Shown: positions 39,614 through 50,995 of the stretch, piece by piece
Position numbering within the stretch: position 1 is the first letter of the stretch
How the letters are laid out: every line of letters begins with the position of its first letter
Source: Methylophilaceae bacterium
GTDB lineage: Bacteria; Pseudomonadota; Gammaproteobacteria; Burkholderiales; Methylophilaceae
Direction of reading: 5' to 3'
NCBI GenBank assembly: GCA_028342535.1
Contig: JAOLWQ010000005.1
Coordinates: 1 to 64,000, forward strand
Length of the DNA stretch: 64,000 nt
Notes under the pieces: generated by a model
Told to the model about the DNA's origin: nothing
What the model saw: only the letters and a program-made list of their open reading frames with translations
Databases searched by the model: none
Program-made: the position numbers and the translations under genes

Positions 39614-40252
39614 ATGATTACGATTGCTTTATCAAAAGGAAGAATTTTTTCTGAGACCATGCCAATTCTTAAGGCGGCTGGAATATATTGTGAAGAAAAT
39701 CCAGAAACTTCTCGAAAATTAGTTTTAAAAACCAATGATGAAGGGATTCAACTTATTATTGTACGAGCTTCGGATGTGCCTACTTATGTTGAATGGGGTG
39801 GGGCAGATTTAGGGATAGCTGGTAAAGATATCTTGGATGAGTATGAAGGAATTGGGCTTTATCAACCTTTAGATTTAAATATTGCTAAATGTAAAATGAT
39901 GGTTGCCTGTAGAAAAAATTTTAATTATGAAGAAAATGTTAAAAAAGGAATGCGTTTAAGAGTAGCTTCAAAGTATGTTGGCGCTGCGAGAGCTCACTTT
40001 GCTAAAAAAGGTTTACATATAGATTTAATTAAATTATATGGGTCGATGGAGCTTGCGCCTATTGTAGGTTTATCAGATGTAATTGTAGATATAGTGAGCT
40101 CAGGAAAGACTCTAGAAGCTAACCAACTAGAAGCAGTTGAAGAAATAGGAGAGATTAGCTCTAGATTGATAGTAAATAAAGCATCTTTAAAGATTAATAG
40201 AGAAATTCTGCAGCCGATGATTGATAAATTTTCAATTGCAGTTCCAAATTAA
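39614..40252 (+). CDS. hisG: ATP phosphoribosyltransferase HisG (short form)
   Basis: '[18 protein letters not shown]', '[15 protein letters not shown]', '[16 protein letters not shown]'. Confidence 0.96.
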   Translation: MITIALSKGRIFSETMPILKAAGIYCEENPETSRKLVLKTNDEGIQLIIVRASDVPTYVEWGGADLGIAGKDILDEYEGIGLYQPLDLNIAKCKMMVACRKNFNYEENVKKGMRLRVASKYVGAARAHFAKKGLHIDLIKLYGSMELAPIVGLSDVIVDIVSSGKTLEANQLEAVEEIGEISSRLIVNKASLKINREILQPMIDKFSIAVPN

Positions 40253-40255
40253 ATT

Positions 40256-41563
40256 GTGGATATTAAAAGACTAAAATCAACTGATAACAATTTTTTGTCC
40301 GAGCTTAAAACGCTTTTAACTTTTAATGCTGATGATAATGAAGAAATTATTAAAGCTACAAATGACATTATCAATCAAGTTAGAAAAAATGGTGATCAAG
40401 CGGTTTTAGATTTTACGAAGAAATTTGATCGTGTTAATACTAATAGCTTACAAAGTTTAGAAATAGTGCAAAGTGAATTAACTGAGGCATTAAATAGTAT
40501 TTCTAAGGAAACAAAACAATTCTTAGAGCTTGCCGCAGAAAGAATTACCGAGTATCACCTTAAACAAAAGGCTGAATCTTGGTCATACAAAGATGATTTG
40601 GGATCTAGTTATGGCCAAAAGATAACCCCATTAGATCGTGTTGGATTATATGTACCTGGCGGAAAAGCTGCATACCCATCATCAGTTTTAATGAATGCTA
40701 TTCCTGCAAAAATTGCTGGAGTAAAGGATTTGGTTATGGTTGTCCCTACACCTGATGGCAAAAAAAATGATTTAGTTTTAGCTGCTGCAAAAATTGCAAA
40801 AGTCGATAGAGTTTTTACAATAGGCGGTGCGCAAGCAATTGCTGCCTTAGCTTATGGCACTCAAACAATCCCAAGAGTTGATAAGATTGTGGGCCCAGGA
40901 AATGCATATGTAGCAGAAGCGAAAAGAAAGGTATTCGGCACTGTTGGAATAGACATGATTGCCGGGCCTTCAGAGATAACTATTATATGTGATGGAAATA
41001 CAAACCCTGATTGGATTGCAATGGACCTATTTTCTCAAGCAGAACATGATGAGCTGTCACAATCTATATTAATTACTACTGATGCAAATTTTTTAAATTC
41101 AGTTATGGCCAGTATTGATAAATTAATCGTTGATATGATTAGGAAAGACGTAATTATTTCCTCATTGAGTAATAGAGGAATTTTTATTTTAGCTAAGGAT
41201 TTAAAAGAAGCAGCTGCAATATCAGATTATATAGCTCCTGAGCATCTCGAACTTTCAGTTGAAGATCCTGAAGAGTTGCTAAAAAACATTAATCATGCCG
41301 GCGCAATTTTTATGGGAAAAAATACTTGCGAAGCAGTCGGAGACTATTGTGCTGGACCAAATCACGTTTTACCAACATCAGGAACAGCTAGATTTTCATC
41401 TCCTTTGGGTGTTTATGATTTTCAAAAAAGATCTAGTTTAATTTCTTTGTCTCCAGAAACAGCAAGTAACTTAGGCCATGTAGCTTCAGCACTTGCAGAA
41501 GGTGAGGGTTTGCAAGCACATTCAAAATCTGCGAAATATAGGATCATCGACAAAAATGAGTAA
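40256..41563 (+). CDS. hisD: Histidinol dehydrogenase (GTG start)
   Basis: '[28 protein letters not shown]', '[12 protein letters not shown]', '[23 protein letters not shown]'. Confidence 0.97.
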   Translation: MDIKRLKSTDNNFLSELKTLLTFNADDNEEIIKATNDIINQVRKNGDQAVLDFTKKFDRVNTNSLQSLEIVQSELTEALNSISKETKQFLELAAERITEYHLKQKAESWSYKDDLGSSYGQKITPLDRVGLYVPGGKAAYPSSVLMNAIPAKIAGVKDLVMVVPTPDGKKNDLVLAAAKIAKVDRVFTIGGAQAIAALAYGTQTIPRVDKIVGPGNAYVAEAKRKVFGTVGIDMIAGPSEITIICDGNTNPDWIAMDLFSQAEHDELSQSILITTDANFLNSVMASIDKLIVDMIRKDVIISSLSNRGIFILAKDLKEAAAISDYIAPEHLELSVEDPEELLKNINHAGAIFMGKNTCEAVGDYCAGPNHVLPTSGTARFSSPLGVYDFQKRSSLISLSPETASNLGHVASALAEGEGLQAHSKSAKYRIIDKNE

Positions 41564-42614
41564 GTATTGGAGTGATATTGTTAGTAGATTGACTCCGTAT
41601 ACGCCTGGCGAACAACCAAAAGATAAGATTTTGCTTAAACTAAATACGAATGAAAATCCTTATAGCCCAAGCAGTAAAGTCTTAGATGCTATTAAGTCAA
41701 ACGTTGAAGAAAGTCTGAGATTGTACCCAGATCCTCAAAGTGAGGCTTTAAAAGAGACAATTTCTAATTATTATGACTTATCAAAATCTAATATTTTTGT
41801 TGGTAATGGGTCAGATGAAATTCTTGCATTCATTTTTCAGGCTTTACTAAAAAAAGATGCACCCGTTTTATTCCCAGATATTACTTATAGTTTTTACCCC
41901 GCTTATTGTAGCCTTTACGATATTAAGTATAAAAAAATTAAATTAGATAAAGAATTAAATATAAACCTTGAAGATTATTTGATTAATAATGGCGGTATTA
42001 TTTTCCCTAATCCAAATGCCCCTACCGGCATCCCTAAAAGCTTAGTTGATATTGATAATTTATTAAAACTCAATCAAGAAAGTGTTGTAGTAGTTGATGA
42101 AGCCTATGTTGATTTTGGAACAGAGTCAGCAGTCAAATTAGTTAGTCATTATAAGAATTTAGTGATAACCCAGTCATTTTCAAAATCAAGATCATTAGCA
42201 GGGATAAGGTTAGGATGTGCTTTTGCTAATGAAGACTTAATTGAAGCACTTAATTGTATTAAGAATAGTTTTAATTCCTATCCTGTTGATCGTTTAGCTC
42301 AAGTTGCCGGTATTGAAGCAATTAAAGATGAAAATTATTTTAGCCTGACAAGGGTTAAAATTATTGAAGCAAGAATATTTTTAGAAAAAGAGTTACTTTT
42401 GATGGATTTTGAAGTTCTTCCTTCGGGAGCAAATTTTGTATTTACTAAACACAAATCAAAAGATGCAATGATTATTTTTAAAAAATTAAGAGAATTAGGT
42501 GTATTAGTTCGCCATTTTAGTGAGCCAGAAAGAATCTCGCAGTACTTAAGAATTACTATTGGAACTATGGAAGACATGCAGAAGCTTATTTCTATCTTAA
42601 AGAAAGTGCTCTGA
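41556..42614 (+). CDS. hisC: Histidinol-phosphate aminotransferase
   Basis: '[19 protein letters not shown]', '[18 protein letters not shown]'. Start refined to ATG 41556 (track starts at 41493), overlapping the hisD stop. Confidence 0.95.
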   Translation: MSKYWSDIVSRLTPYTPGEQPKDKILLKLNTNENPYSPSSKVLDAIKSNVEESLRLYPDPQSEALKETISNYYDLSKSNIFVGNGSDEILAFIFQALLKKDAPVLFPDITYSFYPAYCSLYDIKYKKIKLDKELNINLEDYLINNGGIIFPNPNAPTGIPKSLVDIDNLLKLNQESVVVVDEAYVDFGTESAVKLVSHYKNLVITQSFSKSRSLAGIRLGCAFANEDLIEALNCIKNSFNSYPVDRLAQVAGIEAIKDENYFSLTRVKIIEARIFLEKELLLMDFEVLPSGANFVFTKHKSKDAMIIFKKLRELGVLVRHFSEPERISQYLRITIGTMEDMQKLISILKKVL

Positions 42615-42742
42615 TGAAAAAAGAGTATCTTGATTCAAAGTTGTGTAAAGTATGCAAAAAATCTTTTACTTGGAGAAAGAAATGGGAAAAAGTCTGGGAT
42701 GAAGTGAAGTATTGTTCTGAACGTTGTAGAAGGGCAAATTAG
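42614..42742 (+). CDS. DUF2256-like small zinc-ribbon protein (43 codons including stop)
   Basis: Not in the ORF track. ATGA overlap with the hisC stop. Translation [42 protein letters not shown] with paired CxxC...CxxxC cysteines and the W..KW...W..V.YCS..CR pattern. Confidence 0.82.
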   Translation: MKKEYLDSKLCKVCKKSFTWRKKWEKVWDEVKYCSERCRRAN

Positions 42743-42767
42743 TCAAACTCATGATAAAATTAAAACT

Positions 42768-43358
42768 ATGAAACGAATAGCAAAAGTATCAAGAAAAACT
42801 AAAGAAACTGATATTAGTGTAGAAATTAATATCGATGGCAATGGAACATCTAACTTAGATACTGGCATTGGATTTTTAGATCATATGCTTGAACAAATTT
42901 CAAGACATGGATTATTTGATTTAACGATTAAAGCGAAAGGTGATCTGCATATTGATGCCCACCACACTGTGGAAGATATTGGGATTACTTTAGGTCAAGC
43001 TTTTGATAAAGCGATAGGAGATAAGTTAGGTATTCGTCGCTATGGTCATGCTTACGTCCCTCTAGACGAAGCTTTATCTAGGGTTGTGTTGGATATATCT
43101 GGTAGACCAGGATTGGAGTTAAATGCGGAATTTACTAGGTCTAGAATCGGAGATTTTGATGTGGATCTGATTCATGAGTTTTTTCAAGGATTTATAAATC
43201 ATGCAAACATTACATTACATATTGACAATATGAAAGGTGAGAACGCTCATCACCAAGCTGAAACAATCTTTAAGGCTTTTGGAAGGGCTTTAAGAGTGGC
43301 CGTGGAATTAGATGACAAAATAAAAGGTGTCATGCCTTCAACCAAAGGCTCTCTTTAA
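42768..43358 (+). CDS. hisB: Imidazoleglycerol-phosphate dehydratase
   Basis: '[20 protein letters not shown]', '[16 protein letters not shown]', '[17 protein letters not shown]'. Confidence 0.97.
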   Translation: MKRIAKVSRKTKETDISVEINIDGNGTSNLDTGIGFLDHMLEQISRHGLFDLTIKAKGDLHIDAHHTVEDIGITLGQAFDKAIGDKLGIRRYGHAYVPLDEALSRVVLDISGRPGLELNAEFTRSRIGDFDVDLIHEFFQGFINHANITLHIDNMKGENAHHQAETIFKAFGRALRVAVELDDKIKGVMPSTKGSL

Positions 43359-43384
43359 TTTATAAAATTTTTTAAATTCAATTT

Positions 43385-44002
43385 ATGATTGCAATTATCG
43401 ATTATGGAATAGGTAACTTAAGATCAGTCCATAATGCTGTCAGTTTTATATCACCTAAAACTAAATCAATTGTTACTAGTGATCCAGATGTTGTTGATAA
43501 TGCAGATAGAGTTATTTTTCCTGGGCAAGGAGCGATGCCTGATTGCATTTTACAGCTAGAAAAAAGAGGTCTGAAAGAATCAGTAATTGAAGCTGCAAAG
43601 CAGAAACCTTTTTTAGGTATTTGTTTGGGTCTCCAAATGCTGTTTGAAAAAAGTGAAGAAGGAAATGTAAGTGGTTTTGGTTTGCTACCAGGAACAGTAA
43701 AACGTTTCCAATTAAATAAAAATGAAAGAATCAAAATTCCCCATATGGGCTGGAATAAAGTCCATCTGTCCAACCCTCACCCAATGTGGAATAAAATAGA
43801 TTCAGATAGTAGGTTTTATTTTGTGCACAGTTTTTATGCTGAGGTTACTAATAAAAGCTTAGAAATGGCAACCTCAAGCCATGGAGAAAAATTTACATGC
43901 GCAATTGCTAAAGATAATATTTTTGCAGTGCAATTTCATCCAGAGAAAAGTTCTGAGTTAGGATTGCAATTATTGAAAAATTTTATTTCTTGGAATATTT
44001 AA
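43385..44002 (+). CDS. hisH: Imidazole glycerol phosphate synthase subunit HisH
   Basis: 'IAIIDYGIGNLRSVHNAV', 'FLGICLGLQMLFEKSEEG', 'AVQFHPEKSSELGLQLLKNF'. Confidence 0.97.
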   Translation: MIAIIDYGIGNLRSVHNAVSFISPKTKSIVTSDPDVVDNADRVIFPGQGAMPDCILQLEKRGLKESVIEAAKQKPFLGICLGLQMLFEKSEEGNVSGFGLLPGTVKRFQLNKNERIKIPHMGWNKVHLSNPHPMWNKIDSDSRFYFVHSFYAEVTNKSLEMATSSHGEKFTCAIAKDNIFAVQFHPEKSSELGLQLLKNFISWNI

Positions 44003-44011
44003 TTTAAAATT

Positions 44012-44752
44012 ATGATAATTATCCCAGCAATAGATCTTAAAGAAGGTAGATGCGTCAGGTTAAAACAAGGGTTGATGAATCAATCAACTATTTTTTCTGA
44101 AAATCCAGCTCAAATGGCAAGAAAATGGTTAGACCTTGGAGCAAAAAGATTGCATTTGGTTGATCTTGATGGTGCTTTTGCAGGAAAGCCTGTTAATAAT
44201 GATGCGGTTAAATCAATTGTATCTGAAGTTGGTAACGATATCCCAATTCAATTGGGTGGAGGTATTAGAAATTTAAATACCGTTGAGAATTTCTTAAATA
44301 GCGGTGTTGATTCAGTAATTATAGGAACAGCTGCTGTCACTAACCCCGGATTTTTACACGAGGCATGTTATGCATTTCCTGGTCAAATTATAGTTGGCCT
44401 GGATGCAAAAGATGGAGATGTTGCAATTAATGGTTGGGCAAAACTTACAGGGCACAATGTGATTGATTTGGCTCAAAAATTTGAAGAGTATGGAGTGGAG
44501 TCGATTATTTATACTGATATTGGTCGAGATGGAATGATGGGGGGCGTTAATATTGAAGCAACGGTAAAATTATCAGAATCATTAAAGATACCTGTAATTG
44601 CTAGTGGAGGAGTCTCAAGTATAAAAGATATTGAAATGTTATGTGATGTTTCAAATATTGGCATTAGGGGGGTTATAACTGGCACAGCTATTTATGAGGG
44701 TACCTTAGACTTTAAAAAAGCCCAGGAGTTAGCTGAGCGTTTAACAGGATAA
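44012..44752 (+). CDS. hisA: ProFAR isomerase HisA
   Basis: '[19 protein letters not shown]', '[14 protein letters not shown]', '[12 protein letters not shown]', 'VIASGGVSS'. Confidence 0.97.
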   Translation: MIIIPAIDLKEGRCVRLKQGLMNQSTIFSENPAQMARKWLDLGAKRLHLVDLDGAFAGKPVNNDAVKSIVSEVGNDIPIQLGGGIRNLNTVENFLNSGVDSVIIGTAAVTNPGFLHEACYAFPGQIIVGLDAKDGDVAINGWAKLTGHNVIDLAQKFEEYGVESIIYTDIGRDGMMGGVNIEATVKLSESLKIPVIASGGVSSIKDIEMLCDVSNIGIRGVITGTAIYEGTLDFKKAQELAERLTG

Positions 44753-44754
44753 AT

Positions 44755-45513
44755 ATGAGTGTCGCTAAAAGAATTATTCCATGTCTTGACGTAAATGACG
44801 GTAGAGTTGTTAAAGGGGTTAACTTTGTTGAATTAAAAGACGCAGGAGATCCAGTAGAAATTGCGAAAAAATATAATGAAGAAGGAGCGGATGAATTAAC
44901 CTTTTTAGATATTACCGCTAGTTCTGATAATAGAGGGCTTTTGTTTGATATTGTTGAGAAAGTTGCAAAACAAATTTTTATTCCGCTAACAGTTGGAGGT
45001 GGAGTAAGGTCGTGTGAAGATATTAGAAATCTTTTAAATGCTGGAGCAGATAAAGTTGGAATAAATACATCAGCAATTTTAAACCCAGATTTGATTGCTG
45101 AGTCTACTAGTCGTTTTGGGTCACAAGCAATTGTGGTTGCGATAGATGCAAAAAAAGTTGATGATCATTGGGAAGTTTTTACCCATGGAGGACGGAATAC
45201 AACAGGAATTAATGCTGTAAGTTGGGCCAAAAAAATGGCTAAGCTGGGAGCAGGAGAATTACTTATTACGAGCATGGATAGAGATGGAACAAAAAAAGGG
45301 TTCGATAATGAGTTAATGAAATTAATTTCTGATGTTGTTGAGGTTCCGATTATTGCATCAGGTGGCGTTGGTATTCTTCAACATTTTGTAGATGGAGTTA
45401 TTGATGGAGAGGCTGACGCAGTTCTTGCGGCAAGTATTTTTCATTATGGAGAATTTACTATTCAAGAAGCAAAGCAATATATGGCAAAAAATAATATAGA
45501 GGTGAGATTATGA
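44755..45513 (+). CDS. hisF: Imidazole glycerol phosphate synthase subunit HisF
   Basis: '[21 protein letters not shown]', '[11 protein letters not shown]', 'LTVGGGVRS', 'IIASGGVG'. Confidence 0.97.
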   Translation: MSVAKRIIPCLDVNDGRVVKGVNFVELKDAGDPVEIAKKYNEEGADELTFLDITASSDNRGLLFDIVEKVAKQIFIPLTVGGGVRSCEDIRNLLNAGADKVGINTSAILNPDLIAESTSRFGSQAIVVAIDAKKVDDHWEVFTHGGRNTTGINAVSWAKKMAKLGAGELLITSMDRDGTKKGFDNELMKLISDVVEVPIIASGGVGILQHFVDGVIDGEADAVLAASIFHYGEFTIQEAKQYMAKNNIEVRL

Positions 45514-45908
45514 GTAACTGGATGAATAATGTGCGTTGGGATTCGGATGGATTATTACCAGTTATTGTTCAGGATGCAAGCTCAAATAAGGTACTTATGT
45601 TTGCATGGATGAACCGTGAAACACTTGAGGAGTCAATAAAGAAAAGGAAGGCAATTTATTGGTCTCGCTCCAGGAAGCAAGTCTGGGTTAAAGGAGAGGA
45701 GTCAGGACATTATCAAAATATAGAAGATATGTATTTAGATTGTGACAATGATGTTTTAATTATAAAAGTAAAACAAGAAGGTGGCATAGCTTGCCATACT
45801 GGCCGAGAGAGCTGCTTTTATAACCGAGTTAATATGAAAAAGAATGAAATAGAAGAGTGCGAAAAAATTATTAAAAATCCTAAAGAAATTTACAAGGATA
45901 AAAAATGA
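45510..45908 (+). CDS. hisI: Phosphoribosyl-AMP cyclohydrolase
   Basis: '[42 protein letters not shown]', '[10 protein letters not shown]'. Confidence 0.97.
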   Translation: MSNWMNNVRWDSDGLLPVIVQDASSNKVLMFAWMNRETLEESIKKRKAIYWSRSRKQVWVKGEESGHYQNIEDMYLDCDNDVLIIKVKQEGGIACHTGRESCFYNRVNMKKNEIEECEKIIKNPKEIYKDKK

Positions 45909-46231
45909 AAGATGAGTATTTAGAGAGCTTATTAAGCCTTATTAAATCAAAAAAGAATGATGATCCTGAAATTTCTTATACAGCGTTTCTTCAGCATAAA
46001 GGACTTAATGAAATTTTAAGTAAAATCTCTGAGGAAACTGAAGAAACTATTATTGCTGCAAAGACAGAAGGGAATGAACAATTAGTCCATGAAATTGCAG
46101 ATTTATGGTTTCATTGCTTAGTTTTGTTATCACAAAAAAATTTAACTGTGGATGATATTACAAACGAATTAAAAAATAGACAAGGAACCTCAGGAATTGA
46201 GGAAAAGAATAATAGAGTGAAAAAGAGATAA
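45905..46231 (+). CDS. hisE: Phosphoribosyl-ATP diphosphatase
   Basis: 'LNEILSKISEETEETIIAAKTEGNEQLVHEIADLWFHCLVLL'. Confidence 0.95.
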   Translation: MKDEYLESLLSLIKSKKNDDPEISYTAFLQHKGLNEILSKISEETEETIIAAKTEGNEQLVHEIADLWFHCLVLLSQKNLTVDDITNELKNRQGTSGIEEKNNRVKKR

Positions 46232-46233
46232 AT

Positions 46234-46569
46234 ATGGATAATTGTATTTTTTGTAAGATTTCTCAAAAAAAAATACCATCTACTATCGTTTATGAAGATG
46301 AAGAGATGTTAGCATTTAAAGATATAAACCCAATTGATAAAGTTCATTTATTAATAATTCCAAAAGAGCACATTGTAAATTTAATAGAATGTAATTCAGA
46401 CCACCAAAACATTTTAAGTAAGATGTTATTATTAGCACCTAAATTAGCTAAAAAATCTGGTTTAAAGGGTTTTCGAACAATGATTAATTCCGGCAAAGAG
46501 GGTGGACAAGAAGTTTTTCATATTCACTTTCATGTTTATGGCGGAAGTGAAAAATTAGCAAAATTGTAA
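46234..46569 (+). CDS. HIT family protein (HinT-like)
   Basis: 'CIFCKISQKKIPSTIVYEDEEMLAFKDINP', 'GGQEVFHIHFHVYGG'. Confidence 0.95.
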   Translation: MDNCIFCKISQKKIPSTIVYEDEEMLAFKDINPIDKVHLLIIPKEHIVNLIECNSDHQNILSKMLLLAPKLAKKSGLKGFRTMINSGKEGGQEVFHIHFHVYGGSEKLAKL

Positions 46570-46582
46570 TTAGGAGAAAGTA

Positions 46583-46750
46583 ATGCCTGGAATAAAAGAA
46601 TGGTTATTAATTTTATTAGTAGTGTTAATTGTTTTTGGTGCCGGAAAGCTAAGAAACATTGGGGGCGATTTAGGTGCAGCCGTTAAAAGTTTTAAAGAAG
46701 GTATGAGCAATACCAAAAAGAAAGTAAGTAAAAAGAAAGTTAAGAAGTAG
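46583..46750 (+). CDS. tatA: Sec-independent translocase TatA (short)
   Basis: Not in the ORF track. [57 protein letters not shown] aggagaaag; followed by tatB/tatC. Confidence 0.92.
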   Translation: MPGIKEWLLILLVVLIVFGAGKLRNIGGDLGAAVKSFKEGMSNTKKKVSKKKVKK

Positions 46751-46766
46751 AGCTATAAAACTAATT

Positions 46767-46982
46767 ATGTTTGATATTTCAATTGCAGAATTAATTATCA
46801 TTTTTTTATCAATAATATTGTTTGTATCACCAAATAATATTCCCATTTTGGCAAGAGGGGCAGGGAAAATTACAAAGAAAGTTAAAATTTTTATTTCAGA
46901 TATTAAGAAAGAATTAGAACGAGAAAGCAAATTCAAAGAATTAAAAAATATTGAAAAAGAAATTAAAAAGAAATCTAAATAA
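46767..46982 (+). CDS. tatB: Twin-arginine translocase TatB-like, short
   Basis: 'MFDISIAELIIIFLSIILFVSPNNIPILARGAGKITKKVKIFISDIKKELERE'; position between tatA and tatC. Confidence 0.85.
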   Translation: MFDISIAELIIIFLSIILFVSPNNIPILARGAGKITKKVKIFISDIKKELERESKFKELKNIEKEIKKKSK

Positions 46983-46985
46983 ATT

Positions 46986-47708
46986 GTGAGTAGATTAAAT
47001 ATTTTCTTCGGCCATTTTTTAGAATTAAGATCAACTCTAATCAAATCTCTTTTTATCTACCTTATTGTTTTTTTTGCAATGATGCCATTTGCAAATGAAA
47101 TTTATTACTTTTTCTCTCAACCATTATTAGATCAATTAACTTCATTAAATGGCTCTATTATCTCCACAAAACTTACTTCTACATTTATAGTACCTTTCAA
47201 AATAACTGCATATTGCGCATTAATTATTGCATTACCTTTTATATTTTTTCAAATTTGGAATTTTATTTCTCCTGGCCTATATAAAAATGAAAAGCTATTC
47301 ATTTTGTGGAGTATGTTTTTTGCTTTTATCTTATTTGTTGCCGGTACACTATTTGTTTATTTTTTAATTTTCCCCATTATATTTAGCTTCTTTGTTAGTT
47401 CTACACCAAACGATGTAGAACTCATGATTGATATATCTAGTTACTTACAAATGATAATTGCACTTTTCTTAGCATTCGGATTAGCTTTTGAAGTCCCATT
47501 ATTATTAATTACTGCTGTAAAATTTAATTGGGTTAAAATTAAAACACTAGAAAAAAATAGATCATATATTGTTGTAGCTGCATTTATTTTTGGCGCTATT
47601 TTTACACCACCAGATATAATATCTCAGTTGTTATTAGCTTTACCTATTTTATTTTTATATGAAATAGGATTATTTATTTCAAAAAATAAACTAATTAACA
47701 GACATTAG
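46986..47708 (+). CDS. tatC: Twin-arginine translocase TatC (GTG start)
   Basis: 'FFGHFLELRSTLIKSL', 'FQIWNFISPGLYKNEK', 'FGLAFEVPLLLITAVKFNWV'. Confidence 0.95.
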   Translation: MSRLNIFFGHFLELRSTLIKSLFIYLIVFFAMMPFANEIYYFFSQPLLDQLTSLNGSIISTKLTSTFIVPFKITAYCALIIALPFIFFQIWNFISPGLYKNEKLFILWSMFFAFILFVAGTLFVYFLIFPIIFSFFVSSTPNDVELMIDISSYLQMIIALFLAFGLAFEVPLLLITAVKFNWVKIKTLEKNRSYIVVAAFIFGAIFTPPDIISQLLLALPILFLYEIGLFISKNKLINRH

Positions 47709-47786
47709 GTCTATCAGTTTATTCAGTAATTTTATATAATGCTGAGCTAACTATTTTTAATTTCCTCATATTTTATAAAGGCCTCA

Positions 47787-48389
47787 ATGGCAAATAAAAG
47801 TAAAAAAGTAAATCTTGATAGAAGACGTTTTTTAGTTACTGCTACATCAGTAACTGGCGCTATTGGTGCAACTGCGCTTGGCGTTCCCTTTGTTTCTAGT
47901 ATGCTTCCAAGCGAAAAAGCAAAAGCAGCTGGCGCCTCAGTGCAAGTTGATGTGAGCAAAGTTGAACAAGGAAAAGTGTTAACAACAGAATGGAGAGGCC
48001 AGCCTGTTTGGATTTTAAATCGATCAGATGAAATGATTAATTCTCTAAAAAGTAACCCAAAAAAATTAGCAGACCCTAACCTGAAGGTTTCATCTCAACA
48101 GCCCAAATACTGTCAGAACAAAACACGTTCGATAAAGCCTAATATGTTGGTGATTGTAGGCATATGCACCCATCTTGGGTGTGCACCATCACCAAGGCTT
48201 TCACCAAAAGGTGATATGGGTGAAAATTGGGAAGGTGGTTTCTTTTGTCCCTGCCACGGATCTAAATTTGACTTAGCTGGTAGAGTGTTTAAAGGATCTC
48301 CTGCACCAACAAATCTTGTTGTTCCTCCTCATAAATATCTTGACGAGAATATTATTATTCTTGGTGAAGACACCAAGGAAAAAGCATAA
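47787..48389 (+). CDS. petA: Ubiquinol-cytochrome c reductase Rieske Fe-S subunit
   Basis: Tat-like signal '[17 protein letters not shown]'; Rieske boxes 'CTHLGC' and 'CPCHGS'. Confidence 0.96.
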   Translation: MANKSKKVNLDRRRFLVTATSVTGAIGATALGVPFVSSMLPSEKAKAAGASVQVDVSKVEQGKVLTTEWRGQPVWILNRSDEMINSLKSNPKKLADPNLKVSSQQPKYCQNKTRSIKPNMLVIVGICTHLGCAPSPRLSPKGDMGENWEGGFFCPCHGSKFDLAGRVFKGSPAPTNLVVPPHKYLDENIIILGEDTKEKA

Positions 48390-49691
48390 ATGGCTAAAAA
48401 AATTGACAGCCAAGATTCAGCTGGCTTTATTGGTTGGATTGATGAAAGATTTCCCCTTTCTTCTTTTATAAAAAATCATTTAACAGAATATTACGCACCT
48501 AAGAATTTTAATTTTTGGTATTTATTTGGGGCACTCGCACTTTTTGTTTTTGTGATGCAAATCCTCACAGGTATTTTTCTTACCATGCATTACAAACCTG
48601 ATGCAGCGCAAGCCTTTGCATCAGTTGAATATATTATGAGAGATGTTTCTTTTGGATGGTTGATTCGCTATATGCATTCAACTGGTTCATCTTTATTTTT
48701 TGTCGTCATTTACCTCCACATGTTTAAAAGCTTGATGTATGGCTCCTACCAAAAACCACGTGAATTACTCTGGATTTTTGGTGTAGCAATCTTTCTTGCT
48801 TTAATGGCCGAAGCATTTTTTGGTTATTTATTGCCATGGGGACAAATGTCATATTGGGGGGCTCAGGTAATTGTAAATCTATTTGCTGCTGTTCCATTTA
48901 TAGGCCCCGACTTGGCTGAATGGGTTCGAGGAGATTATTTAATTTCAGATGCAACTTTAAATCGATTTTTTGCATTTCATGTAATCGCTTTGCCACTCGC
49001 TCTTGCCGGGTTAATCTTAACTCATTTAATTGCGCTACATGAAGTTGGCTCAAACAATCCTGATGGCGTTGAAATTAAAAATTATAAAGATAAAAAAACA
49101 GGTATACCACTAGATGGAATCCCTTTCCATCCTTATTACACTGTTAAGGACTTGATTGGGTTAACTGTATTTCTAATAGTCTTTGCATCAATCATATTTT
49201 TTGCCCCTGAGATGGGCGGATATTTCTTAGAGGCAAATAATTTTATACCTGCTGACCCACTAGTAACGCCTTCACATATTGCCCCTGTATGGTATTTTAC
49301 TCCATTTTATTCTATCTTAAGAGCTGTGCCACCAATCTTAAATAGTCAGTTCCCGGGAGTCGCAGCAATGGGATTATCAGTAATAATTTTTGCTTTTGTG
49401 CCTTGGCTAGATAAAAGCCCTGTCCGATCTATTCGCTATAAAGGTATTCTTTTTAAAAAATGGTTAGGAGCTTTTGTTGTTAGCTTCATTATTTTAGGAT
49501 ATTTAGGTACGGTCCCGTCTACTATTTGGGGACAATTTCCAAACGTTCTTCCACTTCTTGGAGGAAGTGATGTAGCTACAGTAGTTGCTAGAATTTTCAC
49601 AATTGTTTACTTCTCATTCTTTATTTTAATGCCTATATATAGCAAAAAAAGCATAACAAAACCTGTTCCAACAAGAGTGACAATGAAATGA
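48390..49691 (+). CDS. petB: Cytochrome b of bc1 complex
   Basis: 'MHYKPDAAQAFASVEYIMRDVSFGWLIRYMHSTGSSLFFVVIYLHMFKSLMYGSY', 'LPWGQMSYWGAQVI'. Confidence 0.97.
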   Translation: MAKKIDSQDSAGFIGWIDERFPLSSFIKNHLTEYYAPKNFNFWYLFGALALFVFVMQILTGIFLTMHYKPDAAQAFASVEYIMRDVSFGWLIRYMHSTGSSLFFVVIYLHMFKSLMYGSYQKPRELLWIFGVAIFLALMAEAFFGYLLPWGQMSYWGAQVIVNLFAAVPFIGPDLAEWVRGDYLISDATLNRFFAFHVIALPLALAGLILTHLIALHEVGSNNPDGVEIKNYKDKKTGIPLDGIPFHPYYTVKDLIGLTVFLIVFASIIFFAPEMGGYFLEANNFIPADPLVTPSHIAPVWYFTPFYSILRAVPPILNSQFPGVAAMGLSVIIFAFVPWLDKSPVRSIRYKGILFKKWLGAFVVSFIILGYLGTVPSTIWGQFPNVLPLLGGSDVATVVARIFTIVYFSFFILMPIYSKKSITKPVPTRVTMK

Positions 49692-50386
49692 AAAAGATAA
49701 TAATTTTTATTCTGTTATTAATTCAATCATCATTTATTTTTGCGAGTGAAGAAGTTTATCTTGAGAAAGCCCCTATTGATCTATCAGATCAACCATCACT
49801 TCAAAAGGGTGCTAGAACATTTATTAACTATTGTTTAAATTGTCATAGTGCAAAATATATGCGCTATAACAAGCTCCTAGATATTGGGCTCTCAAAAAAA
49901 GATATTAAAGAGAACCTTTTATTTACTGGTAAGAAAATAGGGGACCCTATGGAAATATCCATGCCAGTAAAGGAATCAAAAAAGTGGTTCGGAGCAACCC
50001 CCCCTGATTTATCTGTTACTGCAAGATCTAGAGGTTCAGATTGGATTTATAGCTATATGAAAGGATTCTATCGGGACAGCTCAAGAGAAATCGGATGGAA
50101 TAATTTGGTTTACGCTAATTCTGCTATGCCACATATCTTATGGGAGCTCCAAGGTGAGCAAGAGTTAGATAAAAATACAGGCAAGCTTAGCTTAATCAAA
50201 GCTGGAAAATTAAATCAAAAAGAGTATGATTCGGTCATTACAGATTTGACAAATTTTATAACTTATATGTCAGAGCCTGATCAGTTAAAAAGAAAAAAAA
50301 TGGGATTCTACGTTGTTGGTTTTTTACTTTTACTTCTTGTGTTAACAATTAAACTTAAGAAAGAATTTTGGAAGGATATTAAATAA
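49688..50386 (+). CDS. petC: Cytochrome c1
   Basis: 'GARTFINYCLNCHSAKYMRYNKL' (CxxCH), 'GATPPDLSVTARSRGSDWIYSYMKGFY', C-terminal TM. Confidence 0.96.
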   Translation: MKKIIIFILLLIQSSFIFASEEVYLEKAPIDLSDQPSLQKGARTFINYCLNCHSAKYMRYNKLLDIGLSKKDIKENLLFTGKKIGDPMEISMPVKESKKWFGATPPDLSVTARSRGSDWIYSYMKGFYRDSSREIGWNNLVYANSAMPHILWELQGEQELDKNTGKLSLIKAGKLNQKEYDSVITDLTNFITYMSEPDQLKRKKMGFYVVGFLLLLLVLTIKLKKEFWKDIK

Positions 50387-50388
50387 TT

Positions 50389-50994
50389 ATGATGAAACTT
50401 TATTCAAACTCGACAGATCCATTTAGTCATAGATGCCGAATAGTTTTATTTGAAAAGGGAATGGATTTTGAAGTCATTGATGTTGATTTGGACGATAAGA
50501 CTGAAGATGTTGCTATTTTAAGCCCTTATTCAGATAGCCCTGTTTTGGAAGAGCGGGATTTAGTCTTGACAGATCCAAATATAATAAATGAATATATTGA
50601 TGAAAGATTTCCACATCCTCAATTAATGCCACCTGATCCTGTAATGCGAGCAAGAGCAAGATTATTTTTAAAAGATTTTGAAAATGAATTATTTGTTCAT
50701 ATGAAAGATCTTGGCGCCAAAGAAACTAAAGTGCGAGAAAATGCAAAAAAAATTGTAACCAATACTTTGATTCAGTTGAGCCCAATATTAGATAAGCAAG
50801 CATTTTTGTTGCACGATGAATATTCAATGCTAGATGTAGCAATGGCTCCATTGTTATGGAGATTAGATTATTTCGATATTAAGTTAGGGAATCAATGTAA
50901 AGCTTTGCTTAAATATGCAGATAAAATTTTTTCAAGACCACTATTTGAGGAAGCAATGACTCCTGCAGAAAGGGCTATGAGGCCAATTATTTGA
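50389..50994 (+). CDS. sspA: Stringent starvation protein A (GST fold)
   Basis: 'MKLYSNSTDPFSHRCRIVLFEKGMDFEVIDVDLDD...INEYIDERFPHPQLMPPDPVMRARARL'; followed by sspB. Confidence 0.94.
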   Translation: MMKLYSNSTDPFSHRCRIVLFEKGMDFEVIDVDLDDKTEDVAILSPYSDSPVLEERDLVLTDPNIINEYIDERFPHPQLMPPDPVMRARARLFLKDFENELFVHMKDLGAKETKVRENAKKIVTNTLIQLSPILDKQAFLLHDEYSMLDVAMAPLLWRLDYFDIKLGNQCKALLKYADKIFSRPLFEEAMTPAERAMRPII

Positions 50995-50995
50995 A

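Noticed and set aside
43402-43773. 123-aa minus-strand ORF
   Set aside because: Antisense to hisH; no motifs.
46670-47044. 124-aa minus-strand ORF
   Set aside because: Antisense to tatA/tatB/tatC starts; the sense genes are well supported.
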